Shown: positions 43,375 through 56,340, numbered from the stretch's first letter. The stretch: 64,000 bases of DNA from Adiantum capillus-veneris (GCA_014529385.2 CM043953.1:87963842-88027841), one strand, 5' to 3'. Notes: a model not told the origin generated them from the sequence alone. Translations and numbers: made by a program.

Positions 43375-45170
43375 CAGTAATGATCAACATTTGGGACCCT
43401 AATTTCACCAAGCAAGATTGCATCCACCTTCAACTTGACCTAAACAAGGCTTATGAAATAATTTCATGGTCTAACATTGCAGTTTTCACCATGAAGGCTC
43501 ATTGAAAGCGACTCCTTTGACCCAATCGGTTGGTCACGGAAAGTTATCTTTAAAGGCATAGTGTTCAGACACCTTGGTGATCCACTTCGGTGGGCGTCTA
43601 AGAGAAGCAAACATTCAATTTGGTTTTGAACAAGATCAACAACAGAGTAAGAATTTCTAAAACCCATCAGATAGATTTTATGCAAAACAGCACAAAAGAC
43701 ACGACTCTTGGCAATGGGGGAAATGGGGATGGGTGGCACGACCCAAGGATCAAGGTGAGATTGGGATCTTGGACCCACCAACGATTCATGTGGAAGTCAT
43801 GTGTGCAAAACTAGTTGTCTCACTTACAAACCAATTGCATGAATGAGCGATCATGACTTGGGTCATGATTAACAAAGCTAATCTAGTCTCTTCTATGAGG
43901 ACCATGGAAGGAGGCTATAGTTAATGATAAAATTTTGTCTCAAAGTTAGACTTTCCTTAAGTCTAGGGAGGATTACATGGGGAAATTATATGTAAGTGCA
44001 ACAAAACAAAGCAACGTCGTCACTGGTATGGAGGGAGACCTTCAAATACTTTAAATGCTCCATCTTACATTGGTTCCCTTGGCCCTCCAAGCTTGGAGGT
44101 GGATCCCTCAATCCCTTTTGAAGGGAAGTTGCCAGAAAGGTGAATAACAACAAGGGATCTCCAATTTGTCACATCTTTGGGATGACAAAACCTCTATTGA
44201 AAGGAAGCTGATCAATTAGTGATTCAACATCCTTTGTTATATCAAAGAAATCTTATTGATTGGTAGAGTCTTAGAAGCACTTTGCTTGAGTCCAACACAT
44301 ACCATCAGAGCTTGTTGATAGGAGATCTTGGCATTGGTCCAAAGACAGAGTGCTTTCACTTTTCAAGACGTTAAATACATATAGCAAGTTGATTCTCAAA
44401 GTCGACTAGCTTACTCCACTAATCAAATTATGGGGAATCAATTGGGCGAGGTGGCTAAAAATGGTTATCAACATATGGAAGATAAAATTTCCCAAATTCA
44501 TATAAAGTTTTAACATGGAAAAGGTATGGGGAGCTATCCCTACTGGGAATAAAAATTTGTGCTAGAGACCGTGGCACAGTCACCTACTCTCAATGCAAAA
44601 CAACTATAGAGGATCCCCTACATCTATTCAAAAACTACCCTTCCACGCGAATTATAACCACAAAAATCTGCAAATGTGTGCAAAAGACCTGAGAGATTCT
44701 CTTTCTTAGGAACGACCTAATTCTAGGAGGGAGAAGATCTCAAAACCAAGCTATTTTGATATGGATGCAATTCACCAAATATTGCTATCTGAAACAAGTA
44801 TGAAGAGCCCGGAACATTTGGGTCTTTGAAGGGAAATGTGTAGTGGCACAATGAAATAATATTGTGAGTGAGAGCACGGAGCTCATATCTGTATTAAGGT
44901 CAAAGGTAGCGTCAGCCGCCCAAATGGACGAAAGAACCCATGCATTAAATTGCATTGGCTAATTGGGTTCATGGTGCAATTTAGTTGAAAACAATCCATT
45001 CTTTGACGATTAATTTAGGAAAAATCAAGATCTTTTGTTTTGCTCTTATATAACTCCCTTTTTGGAAATATTGCCCCCTCAAGGCACAAGTAGTTCTTGA
45101 GATTGATTGTACATTCTCTATTTAGTAGTAGATAATATCTCAACTCACAATTGTGAGTATTGCAAAAAGA
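43375..45170 (+). mobile_element. L1-type LINE, C-terminal half, plus strand
   Basis: It begins inside RT with INIWDPNFTKQDCIHLQLDL (about 43383-43440) and NKAYE, the D-L-x-K-A-Y-D palm block. After a deletion of the ADD-box region the sequence resumes with HLGDPLRW (about 43570-43595). Further broken LINE-like frames follow, ending with WVFEGKC-type residues (about 44820) and a tail that includes TELISVLRSKVASAAQMDER (about 44878-44940). The 3' end at about 45130-45180 has the stem ACTCACAATTGTGAGT followed by TTGCAAAAAG and AAG repeats. The N-terminal half of this RT is at 5212 on the minus strand. Confidence 0.87.
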
Positions 45171-45570
45171 AGAAGAAGAAGAGAGCACACTTGGCACACA
45201 TGTATTTGATAATCTAAAACCTTTGCATGCACAAAAATACCCACCTCAAGTGCACTATTTTTATGCCTGATCAACCAAGAGAAAGCTCTCTGCTCCATTG
45301 TCCCCCATGGTCCTTACATCTTGGTCACCCAAAAGAAAAAAAAAATCTCTGTTTGCAAAACCTATGATTGCATGTATTGTAAAGAGCATTGATGCAAATG
45401 TGTTTAGTAAGATCTTTATGGCTAATTCGGCTATTGCTTAATATAGAATATTGATCAAGAATGCGAGAAAGTATAGATAGACTTGTGATGTGTATGTGAG
45501 AGTACACCTTACCATCTGGGTGAAAGTATTCATGGTAATAAAAGAGCTAAGGAGCTCAATACCAAAAATC

Positions 45571-45812
45571 CATGTGGTGCACAAATGTGGATGTGCAATT
45601 GAATGTCACATGTCAAGGCATTGATGAGAGATAGAGGTGCAAGTATTATTAATTTTGCAACCATGTGTGATCAATCGATCATTGCCAAGCCCACGTGGTG
45701 CACAAATGTGGATGTGCAATTGAATGTCACATGTCAAGGCATTGATGAGAGATAGAGGTGCAAGTGTTATTAATTTTGCAACCATGTGTGATCAATCGAT
45801 CATTGCCAAGCC
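45571..45812. repeat. Tandem duplication, two copies of 121 bp
   Basis: Units at 45571-45691 and 45692-45812, starting CA(T/C)GTGGTGCACAAATG, differ at about two positions. The near identity means a recent duplication. Confidence 0.96.
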
Positions 45813-45847
45813 CACGCTACCAAACCTTTGACACTGTGTGTAGTTGA

Positions 45848-45848
<1 letters not shown>

Positions 45849-45932
<84 letters not shown>
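45849..45932. repeat. (GT)n(GA)n compound microsatellite
   Basis: TG repeats to about 45897, then GA repeats to 45932. Confidence 0.97.
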
Positions 45933-45934
<2 letters not shown>

Positions 45935-46719
45935 AGCACATACAAAACTTTAATGCCCATTCAACTATCTCTTGTTGTCACATCCTCAATGACTCAATTA
46001 GTTGGGGAGGTTTTAGATAGAACCATGCACTGCCCAACATATCTCAGTGCCCAATCTCAATACGAATTGAGGGATGTAACCAAGTAGTGTTAGCTAGAGT
46101 TGGCTTAAACATAATCCTCACAAGAAGAGGACACGTCGTACTTTTGATTGGACCTTGTATCAGTGCTCCTTTATTTTTGTCAACGTAGATTGGCCTGCTC
46201 ATGCCACACCTTTGGGGGCACATTGCACATCATGGTAGTAACTTCTCTTGTGGCCTCATGTAAAATTGAATTGCTTAAATAAAAGAAAAGAATAGGATTA
46301 TTAACTCACATGCTCCCCATTTCCAAAAGGAAACAAGTGCGATCGTAATTGCAATGGTCCACAATTGGAGCAAAGTATCTACAAGCTCTTACTTAAACCC
46401 CATTCACTTGTGTGCTTCAATCTACACAAGTTCTATTCATGAGATGTTGTATTTTGAGAATGCTTGATTGCACAATATATGCAAGTTTCAACATGCTCTG
46501 GATTCCTTGAAGCTAATGCAGCTTTTGAGCATCCTTGTGTATATCCTAAAAGTATCTAGCATTGGAGCAATGGATAGAGGAATAATTTTCATAGTGACAT
46601 TGAGGTAGGACTTGCTGGAGCATCGTGGTTTTGTTAGCTGGTGTTATTTGTGGTGTTATGGTAACGGTACTATTTTTACAATAAATGATTATTTACATGG
46701 CGATAGACATTTGGATTTG

Positions 46720-46990
46720 ATTCCAAAACCATGACCATAACCATAACCTTAAGCAAATTCCAAAACCATAACCATAATCAAATTGTCAAACCATAACCAT
46801 AGCCTTAAGCTAATTCCAAAGCCATAATCATAACCAAATTCTTAAACCACAACCATAGCCATAACATGATTTCAAAACCATAACCATAACCAAATTCAGA
46901 ACCTTAACCAAAACCATAACACAATTAAAACCATAACCGTAACCATAACAATGTTCATAATCATAACCAAAACCAAAACTGAACATACAT
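46720..46990. repeat. Degenerate (CCATAAC)n-type array
   Basis: AACCATAACCATAACC-like units are spaced by AAATTC/CAAATT. The motif is not the plant telomere repeat. It is perhaps the subterminal repeat region of the CACTA element. Confidence 0.75.
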
Positions 46991-47359
46991 GAATATATCT
47001 AGAACCATGGCCGACGTCTAAAGTATACATGAACCAAAAGTATAAACATAACTAGTGATACATCTACATGTCTCAATGAAAACATATACATAGAACATAC
47101 TCATCAAGATAAGGCCTTCCAATTGACGGCCTCTCCCTCATCATGGAGCTGGCAAAGAAGAGCTGATAGTCCATGCTTGAATCCATATTTCTTTTCTTTA
47201 CATGCCGCAGGACACTTCATGACACCTATAATATAAACACTTAACCATAAGATAAAACATTAGAAAAACATATGTACATACGCTATTTAAATATTGTATG
47301 AAACTTACAAACTCATGTTGAAGAGTCTCGCAGCCTCCACTCCCAAGATGAGAAGATCC

Positions 47360-47556
47360 TACAAAATCCAAGCGTGCTCTGGCTGCATCTCACTGCTATT
47401 GAAACTTGTATGGATGCTCTTGCACCTCTCACGCAATCCCTGTCCACTCCTTTGCATCCAACCATGACAGCTTTGCCTCATTATTCTAGTATCTGTCTTG
47501 TGCCTCTGATTAACGATGTGACATTGTCCCAATAAACAGGCCCAAGATCCAATCAT
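47360..47556 (-). pseudogene. CACTA second-gene fragment (part 2)
   Basis: The minus strand reads MIGSWACLLGQ ... CHGWMQRSGQGLRERCKS, loosely like the plant Ptta/En/Spm transposase family. It is separated from its upstream part (50634 onwards) by the element at 47562-50628. The family call is tentative. Confidence 0.35.
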
Positions 47557-47561
47557 TGGAG

Positions 47562-47771
47562 TGTTGGGGTGTAGGCCAGGTGGCTGTGGGAAACCACCCT
47601 TATTTATTTTTTCCCCTAATCAATATAGGGAGAGAAAGTGAGAGATTTGACTCACTCTCTCACTTTCCTCTCCACTAACCCACTGTGTTGTGTATCATCT
47701 TCTTTCCTAATTCTCTCCTCCCTTCTCTTGCATCCATCCCTCTCTTGCACACTATGCAGCAGCGCTCATCA
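47562..47771 (+). repeat. 5' LTR of the 3067-bp element
   Basis: 210 bp, followed by AT and the tRNA-Met primer site. Confidence 0.95.
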
Positions 47772-48377
47772 ATTGGTATCAGAGTGTTGGTTCGGCGATG
47801 GCGGTGATCTCTCGACGACGAAGATCGGCACTTCATGGCACCGAATTGGGCTGATTCGGGGTAGATCCAACACGGATCGGTGAGATCAGGCGAGGTCGAC
47901 AATTCCCGGCTACCCGACGTGTGCAGCCCCTCTCAGGCGTGAAGGGGATCTTGGAGATTCCAAGGAATGGAGCAACAAACTATGGATCTGCACACAATTG
48001 GGTAGTGGTGAAATCTTGGAGCATCAAGTGCTTGCAAAGGGGGAATTAAAGCCGTTAGCAATGAAGCAAATGGAGTAGCCAAGTGCCCGTGAACAGTAAG
48101 AACCAAGCAAGAGGACGTTGAAGCAATTGAAGCTTTGGCTTTTGGTGTTGTGTATAATACACACACACACATACACACACACACACATACACACACAACT
48201 CTCTCTAATAGACCTCCTGTGCTGGTTTCTCTTTGCGATTAGGGACAAGCTCCAACAGAAACATTAGGACTGCCCGAGCCGGGGACAACTTGACCAAACA
48301 CTTGCAGAGAGCCTCGCTCCTGCCCAGCCTCAAGCGGCACAACTATTGTGTGTTTCGGCTTCGACATTGACAATACT

Positions 48378-48494
<117 letters not shown>

Positions 48495-49017
48495 TCGAGC
48501 AAGGAATCTGAAAGAGAGCAGTTGGGCAGTGAGCAGCACCGTATGCAGGGCATCCACACACACATTGTGCCTTGTCATGCCTCGTTTATAAATAACATGG
48601 GGTCCAACTCAAGGGATCGACGGCGGGGAACGCGATCGGCAGGGCGGGAGGGCTACAGGCCATCGGATCCACGCAGTAGGGGGGGTAGGGTTTTATAGCA
48701 CTGGACTCGCATGCATCACAAGCAAACGCAACAGGCGGGCTGGATAGGGAGTGGGGGTGGCCAGCGAGGTCGCGAGGTCAAAACCGAGGCGAGGAGGCTG
48801 GGGACGTAGCTTTTTTTCCATGCAAAGATTGGGATCGACGGTGGATTGAACATCCATCGTAGATCCCTCGAGAAGGACCCGTGTCACTTATGGACGAGGC
48901 TCGTAATGGTCTGATTCGTCAATCCTTGCAAAAATCAACAGAGCTGAAATCGACAGAATTGGAAATTGTTTTTTAAGGCCGTTTAATATAAACCTTTGTG
49001 TGTGCAAGGGTGAATTC

Positions 49018-49019
<2 letters not shown>

Positions 49020-49060
<41 letters not shown>
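49020..49060. repeat. C homopolymer, about 42 bp
   Basis: An uninterrupted C run after AATTCA in the 3067-bp element. Confidence 0.97.
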
Positions 49061-49061
<1 letters not shown>

Positions 49062-49189
49062 ACTTCTCAACCCTGTGTGCTCCCACCACCTTAGCCCCAA
49101 GTCCCTGAGCTTGGAGACAGAGAAAGAAGTTCCTCTCTGCAAGGCAATGAGTGAGAGCGGATGAAAGGTAGCGACCATAAAGAGAAGGC

Positions 49190-50180
49190 ATCAGTTTTGG
49201 TGACAATAAAGCTTCGGCACGAGAGCGAGCGAGTGAGAATGAGCAGATTTGCGACACCACCATACTCGCCTCGACATCGATGATTCCCTTTTCTCTACGG
49301 CTATTCAGCTATCCACTCCCGTTCGACGACGAGAGACGACACCGACATCAACGATTTACTGCTTCGCATCGGCACATCATTTTTCGACACCATTTCTAGC
49401 ACATTGGCTCGACATCCTTAGACATTACGGCGGATTTCTTGATATCCGACTCGACACCAGTTTCACGTGGATGATATTTTTTTGCAATCGACAGCTGTAC
49501 TTGCCATACTCACGGGCGAGGTGCCTCTACCATAGAGGAGTGACACCCGGAATCCGCACCGAGCACACCAATCACATTGTATGGCACAATTTTTGGCTAT
49601 GATACCTTTGGCAGCTATTTGACTAGCATATTTCTAGAGACGATAGAAATCGACACATACGACACCGACACACAGGTTACAGGTTACAAGGGGTCTTTTT
49701 GGCTGTTCACAAATAGATTTTCTAGACTACCAAACACAGCGCTTTCACAGGCTATTTGGCAGTCATTTCGACATCAGATTCTCTGCAGACATATGCGTTC
49801 ATAGATGCATTTTGCTGTGAGCACACCTAGTGCTACTGAGCTCTTTTGAGAGAAGATATCCCCGCAGAGATCAATTTTACTGCATGTAGCAGTTCTTGGC
49901 GCCTGTTTCAGCGCCGTTTACTCATGTACGTTGTGCGGACATTGCCCACTGTACTATGTGTGGAGCCATTTTTGGCTATTTTGACAGTTTTTCCCAGCCG
50001 TTTTTGAGACTCGGACTGGAAGAGCCCTTTCTGAGACTGAGCCTAGTCCATCTGTGTCTGCATTAGCCTTTGGAGGGTCGATAGCATGAGGTTTTCTTTG
50101 AGCTGGGGTGTGCTCAAATGTTGAGACACCTTCGGTGATACAGGTAGCTGTAGTTCCCCACTTTCGGTACCCTCGCCATA
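49190..50180 (+). other. Internal region of the 3067-bp element, non-coding
   Basis: It is rich in CGACA/CGACGA motifs. Short open frames (49249-49602, 117 aa) show no known domain. Confidence 0.5.
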
Positions 50181-50184
50181 GGAA

Positions 50185-50331
50185 ATGTATCTAGATGGTT
50201 TCATATGCTTTTGATGCCGAGTTGGCGGTCACACAGCAGTGGTTTTGCACTAATGACAACCCCGTAGATGCTCTTATGAAGAGCCTAGCCTCGGAGAAAT
50301 TTACACACTGTAGAGAACTTATGGGTGTAGG
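50185..50331 (+). pseudogene. Copia RNase H C-terminal remnant
   Basis: The plus-strand frame ends NPVDALMKSLASEKFTHCRE followed by LMGVG and a stop at about 50329-50331. This fits the usual copia ending 'x-D-x-L-T-K-x-L-x-x-E-K-F-x-x-C-R-x-L-M-G-V'. It lies about 75 bp before the polypurine tract, the normal place. Only about 30 residues are recognisable. It ties this element to Ty1/copia. Confidence 0.7.
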
Positions 50332-50418
50332 ATGAAGCTTAGGTGATGCTTCATCAACTTTGTATAGACCAACTATACTGATGCCACGATTGGCCACCAT
50401 GACCCTCAAGTGGGAGGT

Positions 50419-50628
50419 TGTTGGGGTGTAGGCCAGGTGGCCTTGGGAAACCACCCTTATTTACTTCTTCCCCTAATCAATATAGGGAGGGAAAGTGAGA
50501 GAGTTGACTCACTCTCTCACTTTCCTCTCCACTAACCCACTGTGCTATGTATCATCTTCTTCCCCAATTCTCTCCTCCCTTCTCTTGCATGCATCCCTTT
50601 CTTGCACACTCCACAGCAACGCTCATCA
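50419..50628 (+). repeat. 3' LTR of the 3067-bp element
   Basis: 210 bp, directly after the polypurine tract and before TGGAG. Confidence 0.95.
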
Positions 50629-50633
50629 TGGAG

Positions 50634-51520
50634 ACTGGATCCTATCCATCTTCTAGCATGTACTCTCTATTAATGGCATCAATGATGTAATTCTCTCTCT
50701 CACTTGATCTTCAACATCCCAATGCTCCATCACACAAAGTGCCCAAACTGCACCATACAAAGCTGGCGAACCCTTTGTCGCATGGCCTTTCCGAACCTAT
50801 CCATAACTGGTGCCCCATCCCTAGTCTTGTACACCTTGCTAGGATCAAACTCATGTGATCCCCAAGGTGTACATGGTGTGCTAAGTGGTGTACTATCTAT
50901 TGAAGAGAGAGGTGGACACTCTCTCGATGGTGTGGATGCATTGGTAGCACCACTACCACAATAACCACCGCCACTACCTGAATGACGAGACCTGCTTCAT
51001 CTTGAAGAAGAACGAGAGAGCGCAGACTCCGATGTAGCTCGACCAATTGGTGTAACTGGGACGCTCATTGAAGTTGTGACACCAGCGGTCAGTGTAACTA
51101 GGATGCTTGTTGAAATTGTGACACCACCAGTCGGTGCAACTGGGATACTCGTTGAAGGTGTGACACCACCAGTCGGTGTCGTTGGAACGTTGGTCTGAGG
51201 GATCGGAGCAACTGTATCTGGTCTAGAAGGACGAGTTGTCCAAAATTGATGTGCGTATGCACACTGCTCTCAGAAAATTTGTGAGAAAAAAGTACGCATC
51301 TGCCCAGGTGACATGCCAGCTAGAGTGGCTCGAAAACTTAAGCTCGGAGAGTATGGCTCTTTGTCATAAATCTAATTTGAAAACATATACACGATACGTT
51401 AGTTCACTTAACCACAAATAACCATCTTAAGCAACACAAATCACTATTTATTCATTGTTGGATAGTAATCAAAATCCATTACATTACAAGAGAGTTCTTA
51501 ACAAAAATCACTAGTAAGTT
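50634..51520 (-). pseudogene. CACTA second-gene fragment (part 1), with an in-frame minisatellite
   Basis: The minus strand reads, in broken frames, a Pro/Thr-rich repeat region and then STPLSTPCTPWGSHEFDPSK and VYKTRDGAPVMDRFGK (about 50890-50790). I do not recognise a defined domain; its place after the TNP2 gene suggests the second En/Spm-type protein. It is interrupted by the copia-derived element at 50628. Confidence 0.4.
51045..51216 (-). repeat. 57-bp minisatellite, three copies, coding for a 19-aa repeat
   Basis: Units share GTTGAA(G/A)(T/G)TGTGACACCA and GGTGTAACTGGGA. The period is a multiple of three; the minus frame reads PTGGVT(P/I)STSI-type repeats. Confidence 0.85.
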
Positions 51521-51779
51521 TGTCATCTTCTATGAGAGCTGATGCACAAAATACATCTATCTCTATCTGATCAAACTCCATGGCTCCATCCATCTATGCA
51601 TCTATCTCAATATCTAATCGCTCATCTTCAAGTTCAAGCATCTGCTCCCCAAGAGCACCGACTTCAATCTCAAGCTCCTCATCCCGATCATCCACAATCC
51701 ATGTACGTTTCTCATGTGTCTCTTCGTTCTCAACCTCCAGTCCTTCACATACTTGTTTACTCCGTGGAGCAACTTAAAC

Positions 51780-54465
51780 GAAAAAGGGCTAGCATGGTTT
51801 AGTCAAATCTTCTTCATATTTTTCCTTCCATAGTGAATCTATGATAAACACAACCTGTTCACAATGTTGCGGAAGTACAAATGTATCCCGATCATCTGTC
51901 CACACCCGCCTAGAGTTTACTTGGATCAGTCCGCTCCTATCTTTATGCGCAGTTGCATTGAGACCACTAGTAATAACCTTGAACCACTTCACATCAAAAA
52001 TGAAAATATCAAACTTTTTAAAGCTAACAATGTTTTGGATGTAGCCAAAGTATTCAAGTTGGCCAGTCTGTGTATTGTTATCACTGGCACTACTCCAACT
52101 TTCTTGAATAAAGCTTGTCGTGACACCACTATCAAGGGTAACCCTTCATTCTTCTATCCATTTCACTCTAAAGTGTCTCCCATGTGACCACAAAGCTCCA
52201 TATTTGTGATACTAGTGGCACATAAAACAATTTTAGACTCACTATAGAAATATTTTCATGTGGTTAAAAATAAAAAGTAGGTACAATACATATATGCCAA
52301 TTGCATCCCCTGGACATCTCCTTTTCTTCTTTTAGTGATCAATACTCCATTTCTCTTTGCCTCCAAAATTGTTGCATCTAGCCAGCGTCCAGTAGGAAAG
52401 TTTGGCAGTTTTTCAAGATGACCTAGAAAGGGAAGATTTCTAGTGGCACGATTCCGCTTGAACTGCATCTGATCAGCCAAACATTGTTGCTCTTCCACTT
52501 CATACTTCTCAATCCACTTTTCTATGCCTTATGAGTTGAGAAGACAAAATCTCATAACCTTTTCATGCATTTTGACATCCATATTTCTTATGATGCCCTG
52601 TCCATGTGGCTCCTCCCTAGTTACCTTGGTGTTTGTCTCCGAAGTTTACAATTGGGGTATCCTTGGGTCGATTGAACCCGAGAACTCAGTGATAAATACA
52701 AGAGACTCCTACACAATTGATCCCTCAACTTTACTACCCTCAGGGTGAGCCCTTTGACAAATGAACCCAGGGCGAGCCCTTTGACGAATGAACCCTTTTA
52801 AGGTATTCATGAATCTCTCCAAGAAGAACATCCATATGTAATAGACCATTCTAACTACTGCAACTTCATCAACCACATGCACAAGTAAATTCATTTGGAT
52901 AGTAAGAATGTTTGTTGGAAAATACTTCTTTACCATACACATTTTCTCTATAGCATTTAAGCGAATTGCATCTATGCTATCTCTCTTGATCTCTTTTGAT
53001 GAGATCCAAGGCACTAACTCACTAATCTTGTTAATTGTGTTTCTTATGTCATCTGTCAGACAGTCTTTAATGGCAATTGGTAAGATAAATTGTAAAAAAT
53101 TATGTCAATCATGAGACTTACGACCACTTAGTTTTTCATCTTTAGTAAAAGCTATTTTCAAACATCGCATGCTCCCAGTAGGAGTTTTGAATGTACATAT
53201 GACTTTCTTCACTTGTTGCTCCTTTTCCTTTCTCAAAATCCATGGAGCTTTTGAAATAGCATAATTTACATTGGGTTAAGTCGAGGCCACATCTGGGGCA
53301 TTTGTCCCACAACTTGCAGGTTGTCTCTTTGTGCCTTGCTATCCCTAATGGTCTTCCAGAGGATCTCCCCCACATTCTAAAAAATATGCATTGGGTCGAG
53401 CAAGTGATTGATAAGTAAGTATTTCCAATATGGAAGGTCATGAAAAATAGAGTCTTTTCATTCGAGGTGGCATAAAATATCCCGATTCTTGCCACATTTT
53501 CTTCCAATCACTCGCCTTCAGCGAGCGCAGTCGTGTTTGCATATATTTGGTCCATGTAGCTCATGTCCTTCTAGAAAAAATCGCCCATTCTCCTTGTACA
53601 CTGTCTTGCCCAAATAATCAGAGCGATGGATGCCAAATTGAGGACCACATAGCGGACATGCATGGTTGCCTGAGTAGCTCAAACCTTGAAGCGAGAAAGA
53701 AGAAACAAAAAAGGATCAAGCATTGAACAAGCACCAGCTATAGAATGAATATAGATATGGGTTTCAAAGTACATACCTGAACACTCACCAAAGCCTAGCC
53801 AAGCGTGCATGGTCCACATGAAAATTCCTTGCACATGGGCATGTTGTCGACCAACCGGTTGGGACATGTCAACCACATTAGTCCACAAGATTTGAAGCTC
53901 TTCTATAAGTGGTTTCAGATAAACATCTATGGAACAATCAGTGACAATAGTAGATGGCCCTTCTTGATATTCAACCATGGTGGAAGATTATAGTTCACTA
54001 AGCAAATAGTCCATGTGGTCCATGAGGAACTCCAAATTCCAAGTGGGTTTACTCCATCCCTTGCTAAACCAAAACGGACACAACGAGGTTCCTTTGTAAA
54101 TGCACTCCATCGTCCCTCTATGTGCTTCCATGTAAGAGAATCAACAGGCACCCGCATCACATCATCTGTGGATCTTGAGAGGTAGTGTTGCCTTGATTGT
54201 TAGTGCTTCCTCCACCATGGCTTTCAATGATGGGATCCATGTCAAAGAAGACATCCAACATCTATTCCATCTCAACTTCTTCATCGAGTGTTGGTGGAGT
54301 AGACTCCACTGATGGCGGTCCATTTGATATTCGCCTCCTCTGTTGAGTCCGTGATGAAATGGAACAATGTCTAAGAGGGGGGGTTGACCTATTCTCTTCT
54401 GACCATGAGATTGATAACGCAGATCTTGTAGTTGCTCTACGGGAAAAAGGCCGTTGTCGCATATA
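51780..54465 (-). pseudogene. CACTA TNP2-type transposase with DUF4216 C-terminus
   Basis: It would cut and join CACTA ends. On the minus strand from the N side: RVPVDSLTWKHIEGRW (about 54155-54105), RFGLARDGVNPLG (about 54070-54030), YNLPPWL (about 54000-53980), SIDVYLKPLIEELQILW (about 53935-53885), an LPYWK...PMHIF block (about 53430-53375), LLVHVVDEVA and FLERFMNTLKG (about 52890-52795), which is the DUF4218-type block. DUF4216 follows at about 52050-51790 (KFDIFIF, FVLPQHCEQVVFI). Many stops and frameshifts make it inactive. The order and motifs match plant En/Spm TNP2 proteins. Confidence 0.9.
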
Positions 54466-54479
54466 TGCTGATCATAGAT

Positions 54480-56340
54480 CTTTCATAATCGGCCAAACCA
54501 AAAGCCGCTATCCCTAATCAGCTAAACCTAATCAACCAAACCAAAAGCCGCTGCCTATATTTGTGGGTGGTGTGACATAAAAGCCTTTTTCCTTTACAGT
54601 TATATATATAACGTGTTTGTCCTTTATAATTTACCAAAAGTCGTTTTCACTTTACAATTTCTACATTGACATAATGTAAACTACCTCACATTCTCTAGCC
54701 ATGCCTAATCCCCGCACAACTCGGTTTAGAGGTGCACAGAGATCACGACCAACGGATTATATTGTTGTCTTTATTGGTCAATGCCTATATTTGCAGGTCT
54801 AATATTAGTACACAGTCGTGTCTACATGACAATGTAGGATAAACTCTAACACTCTAAGTGGCTTTACACAACCAACCCTAAGCGTCTTTACACAACTAGT
54901 CCATTTAGAGCGACCAAATAAAAAACCACTAACTCTGAGCAGCTAGCCCTAAGCAGTTAGTCCAAAGCGAACTGAAATAGCCAAAGTGCAAAGAACTAAA
55001 ATGTAAGCGGCTAGCCCTAAGCGGCCAAACACGGCCAACCCTAAGCGACTGAACACTACATACCGAAATGGCTGAAGTCAAACGTCGCTAACCTTAAGCA
55101 GACTAGATTGAAATAGCCCAACTACCAAACCTTAAGCGGTTAACCCTAATAAATTATTGAAATGGCTAAGCTAATGAGACACTAAGCCGATTTAGAGCGG
55201 CCAAATCAAAAGACGCTAACCTTGAGGGGCTAGCCCTAAGCGGACTGAAATAACCAAATTACGAAGAATTAAAACCTAAGCAACTAGCCCTAAGCGCCTT
55301 TACAAGGCCAACTTTGAGTGGACAAAGCAAACGTCGCTAACCCCAAGCAGACTACACTGAAACAGCCCAATCGCTTACCCTAAGCGGCTAACCTAATAGA
55401 TTATTGAAATGGCTAAACTAATGTGACACTGGCCGACTTAGAGTAGCCAAATCAAAAGAAGCTAACCTTGAGTAGCTAGCCCTAAGCGGCTAGCCATAAG
55501 CGGACAGAAATAGCTAAAGTGCAAAGAACTAAAACCGAAGCGACTAGCCCTAAGCAGTCGAACACGATCAACCCAAAGCGGCTAAACACTGCATATCGAA
55601 ATGATTGAACTCAAGATTTTATAAATCGATTTAGAGTGTCTTCATACGACCAGCCTTAAGCGCCTTTACAAGACCAACTCCGAATGGGCAAAGCAAACAT
55701 TGCTAACCCTAAGTAGCTAACCCTAAGTAGCTAACCCTAAGCAGACTGAAACAACCTAACCACTTATCCTAAGCGGCTAACCCTAAGCGGATTATTGAAA
55801 CGGCTAAAACTAATGTGACACTAAGCCAATTTAGAGCGGCCAAATTAAAAAGGCTAACCCTGAGTAGCTAGCCCTAAGCGGCCTAAAACAACCAAATTTC
55901 GAAGAAATAAAACCTAAGCGACTAGCCCTAAGCGGCCAAACACTGCTAACCCTAAGCGGCCAAACAAGGAAGATTTCCTAAATCGATTTACAGCGCCTTT
56001 ATACGACCAGCCCTAAACGCCTTTACAAGGCCAGCTCTGAGTGGGCAAAGCAAATGCCGCTTTACCCTAAGCGATATAATACGCATTGTCAACTACTAGT
56101 GGTCAAACCAAAAGCCACTTTATCCTAAGTGATATAACACGGGCCACCAACTATTAGCTAGCAGCCAAACCAAAAGTTGCTAACCCTATTAATCCAACTT
56201 AAACATATTAATTAAGACGACCAAACCCTAATAATCAAACCTAAACCACACTATAACATAAACCCAAACCTAAGCCGCTAACCCCACTAATATAACATAA
56301 ACATATTAAGATGGCCAAACGTATTAAGATGGTCAAAATA
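54480..56340. repeat. CACTA subterminal repeat region (CTAACCCTAAGCGG-type units)
   Basis: Dozens of short units, CTA(A/G)CCCTAAGCGGC and variants (CTAAGCAG, CCAAAC, AGCGGCCAAA), are irregularly spaced over about 1.9 kb between the transposase gene and the terminus. In En/Spm elements such short repeats near the ends bind the element's TNPA protein. No coding sequence is seen here. Confidence 0.8.

Larger units (their letters stand above)
45181..46700. other. No recognisable gene; tandem and simple repeats
   Basis: It contains a 121-bp tandem duplication, a GT/GA microsatellite and short frames (for example 45848-46087) without motifs. It may be host sequence or an old element. Confidence 0.5.

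Noticed and set aside
46720-46990. Interstitial telomere sequence
   Set aside because: The unit is CCATAAC-like, not the plant CCCTAAA repeat, and spacing is irregular. It better fits a transposon subterminal array.
49249-49602. 117-codon frame as a gene of the 3067-bp element
   Set aside because: No known domain; the CGACA-rich composition keeps the frame open by chance. Kept only as a non-coding internal region.
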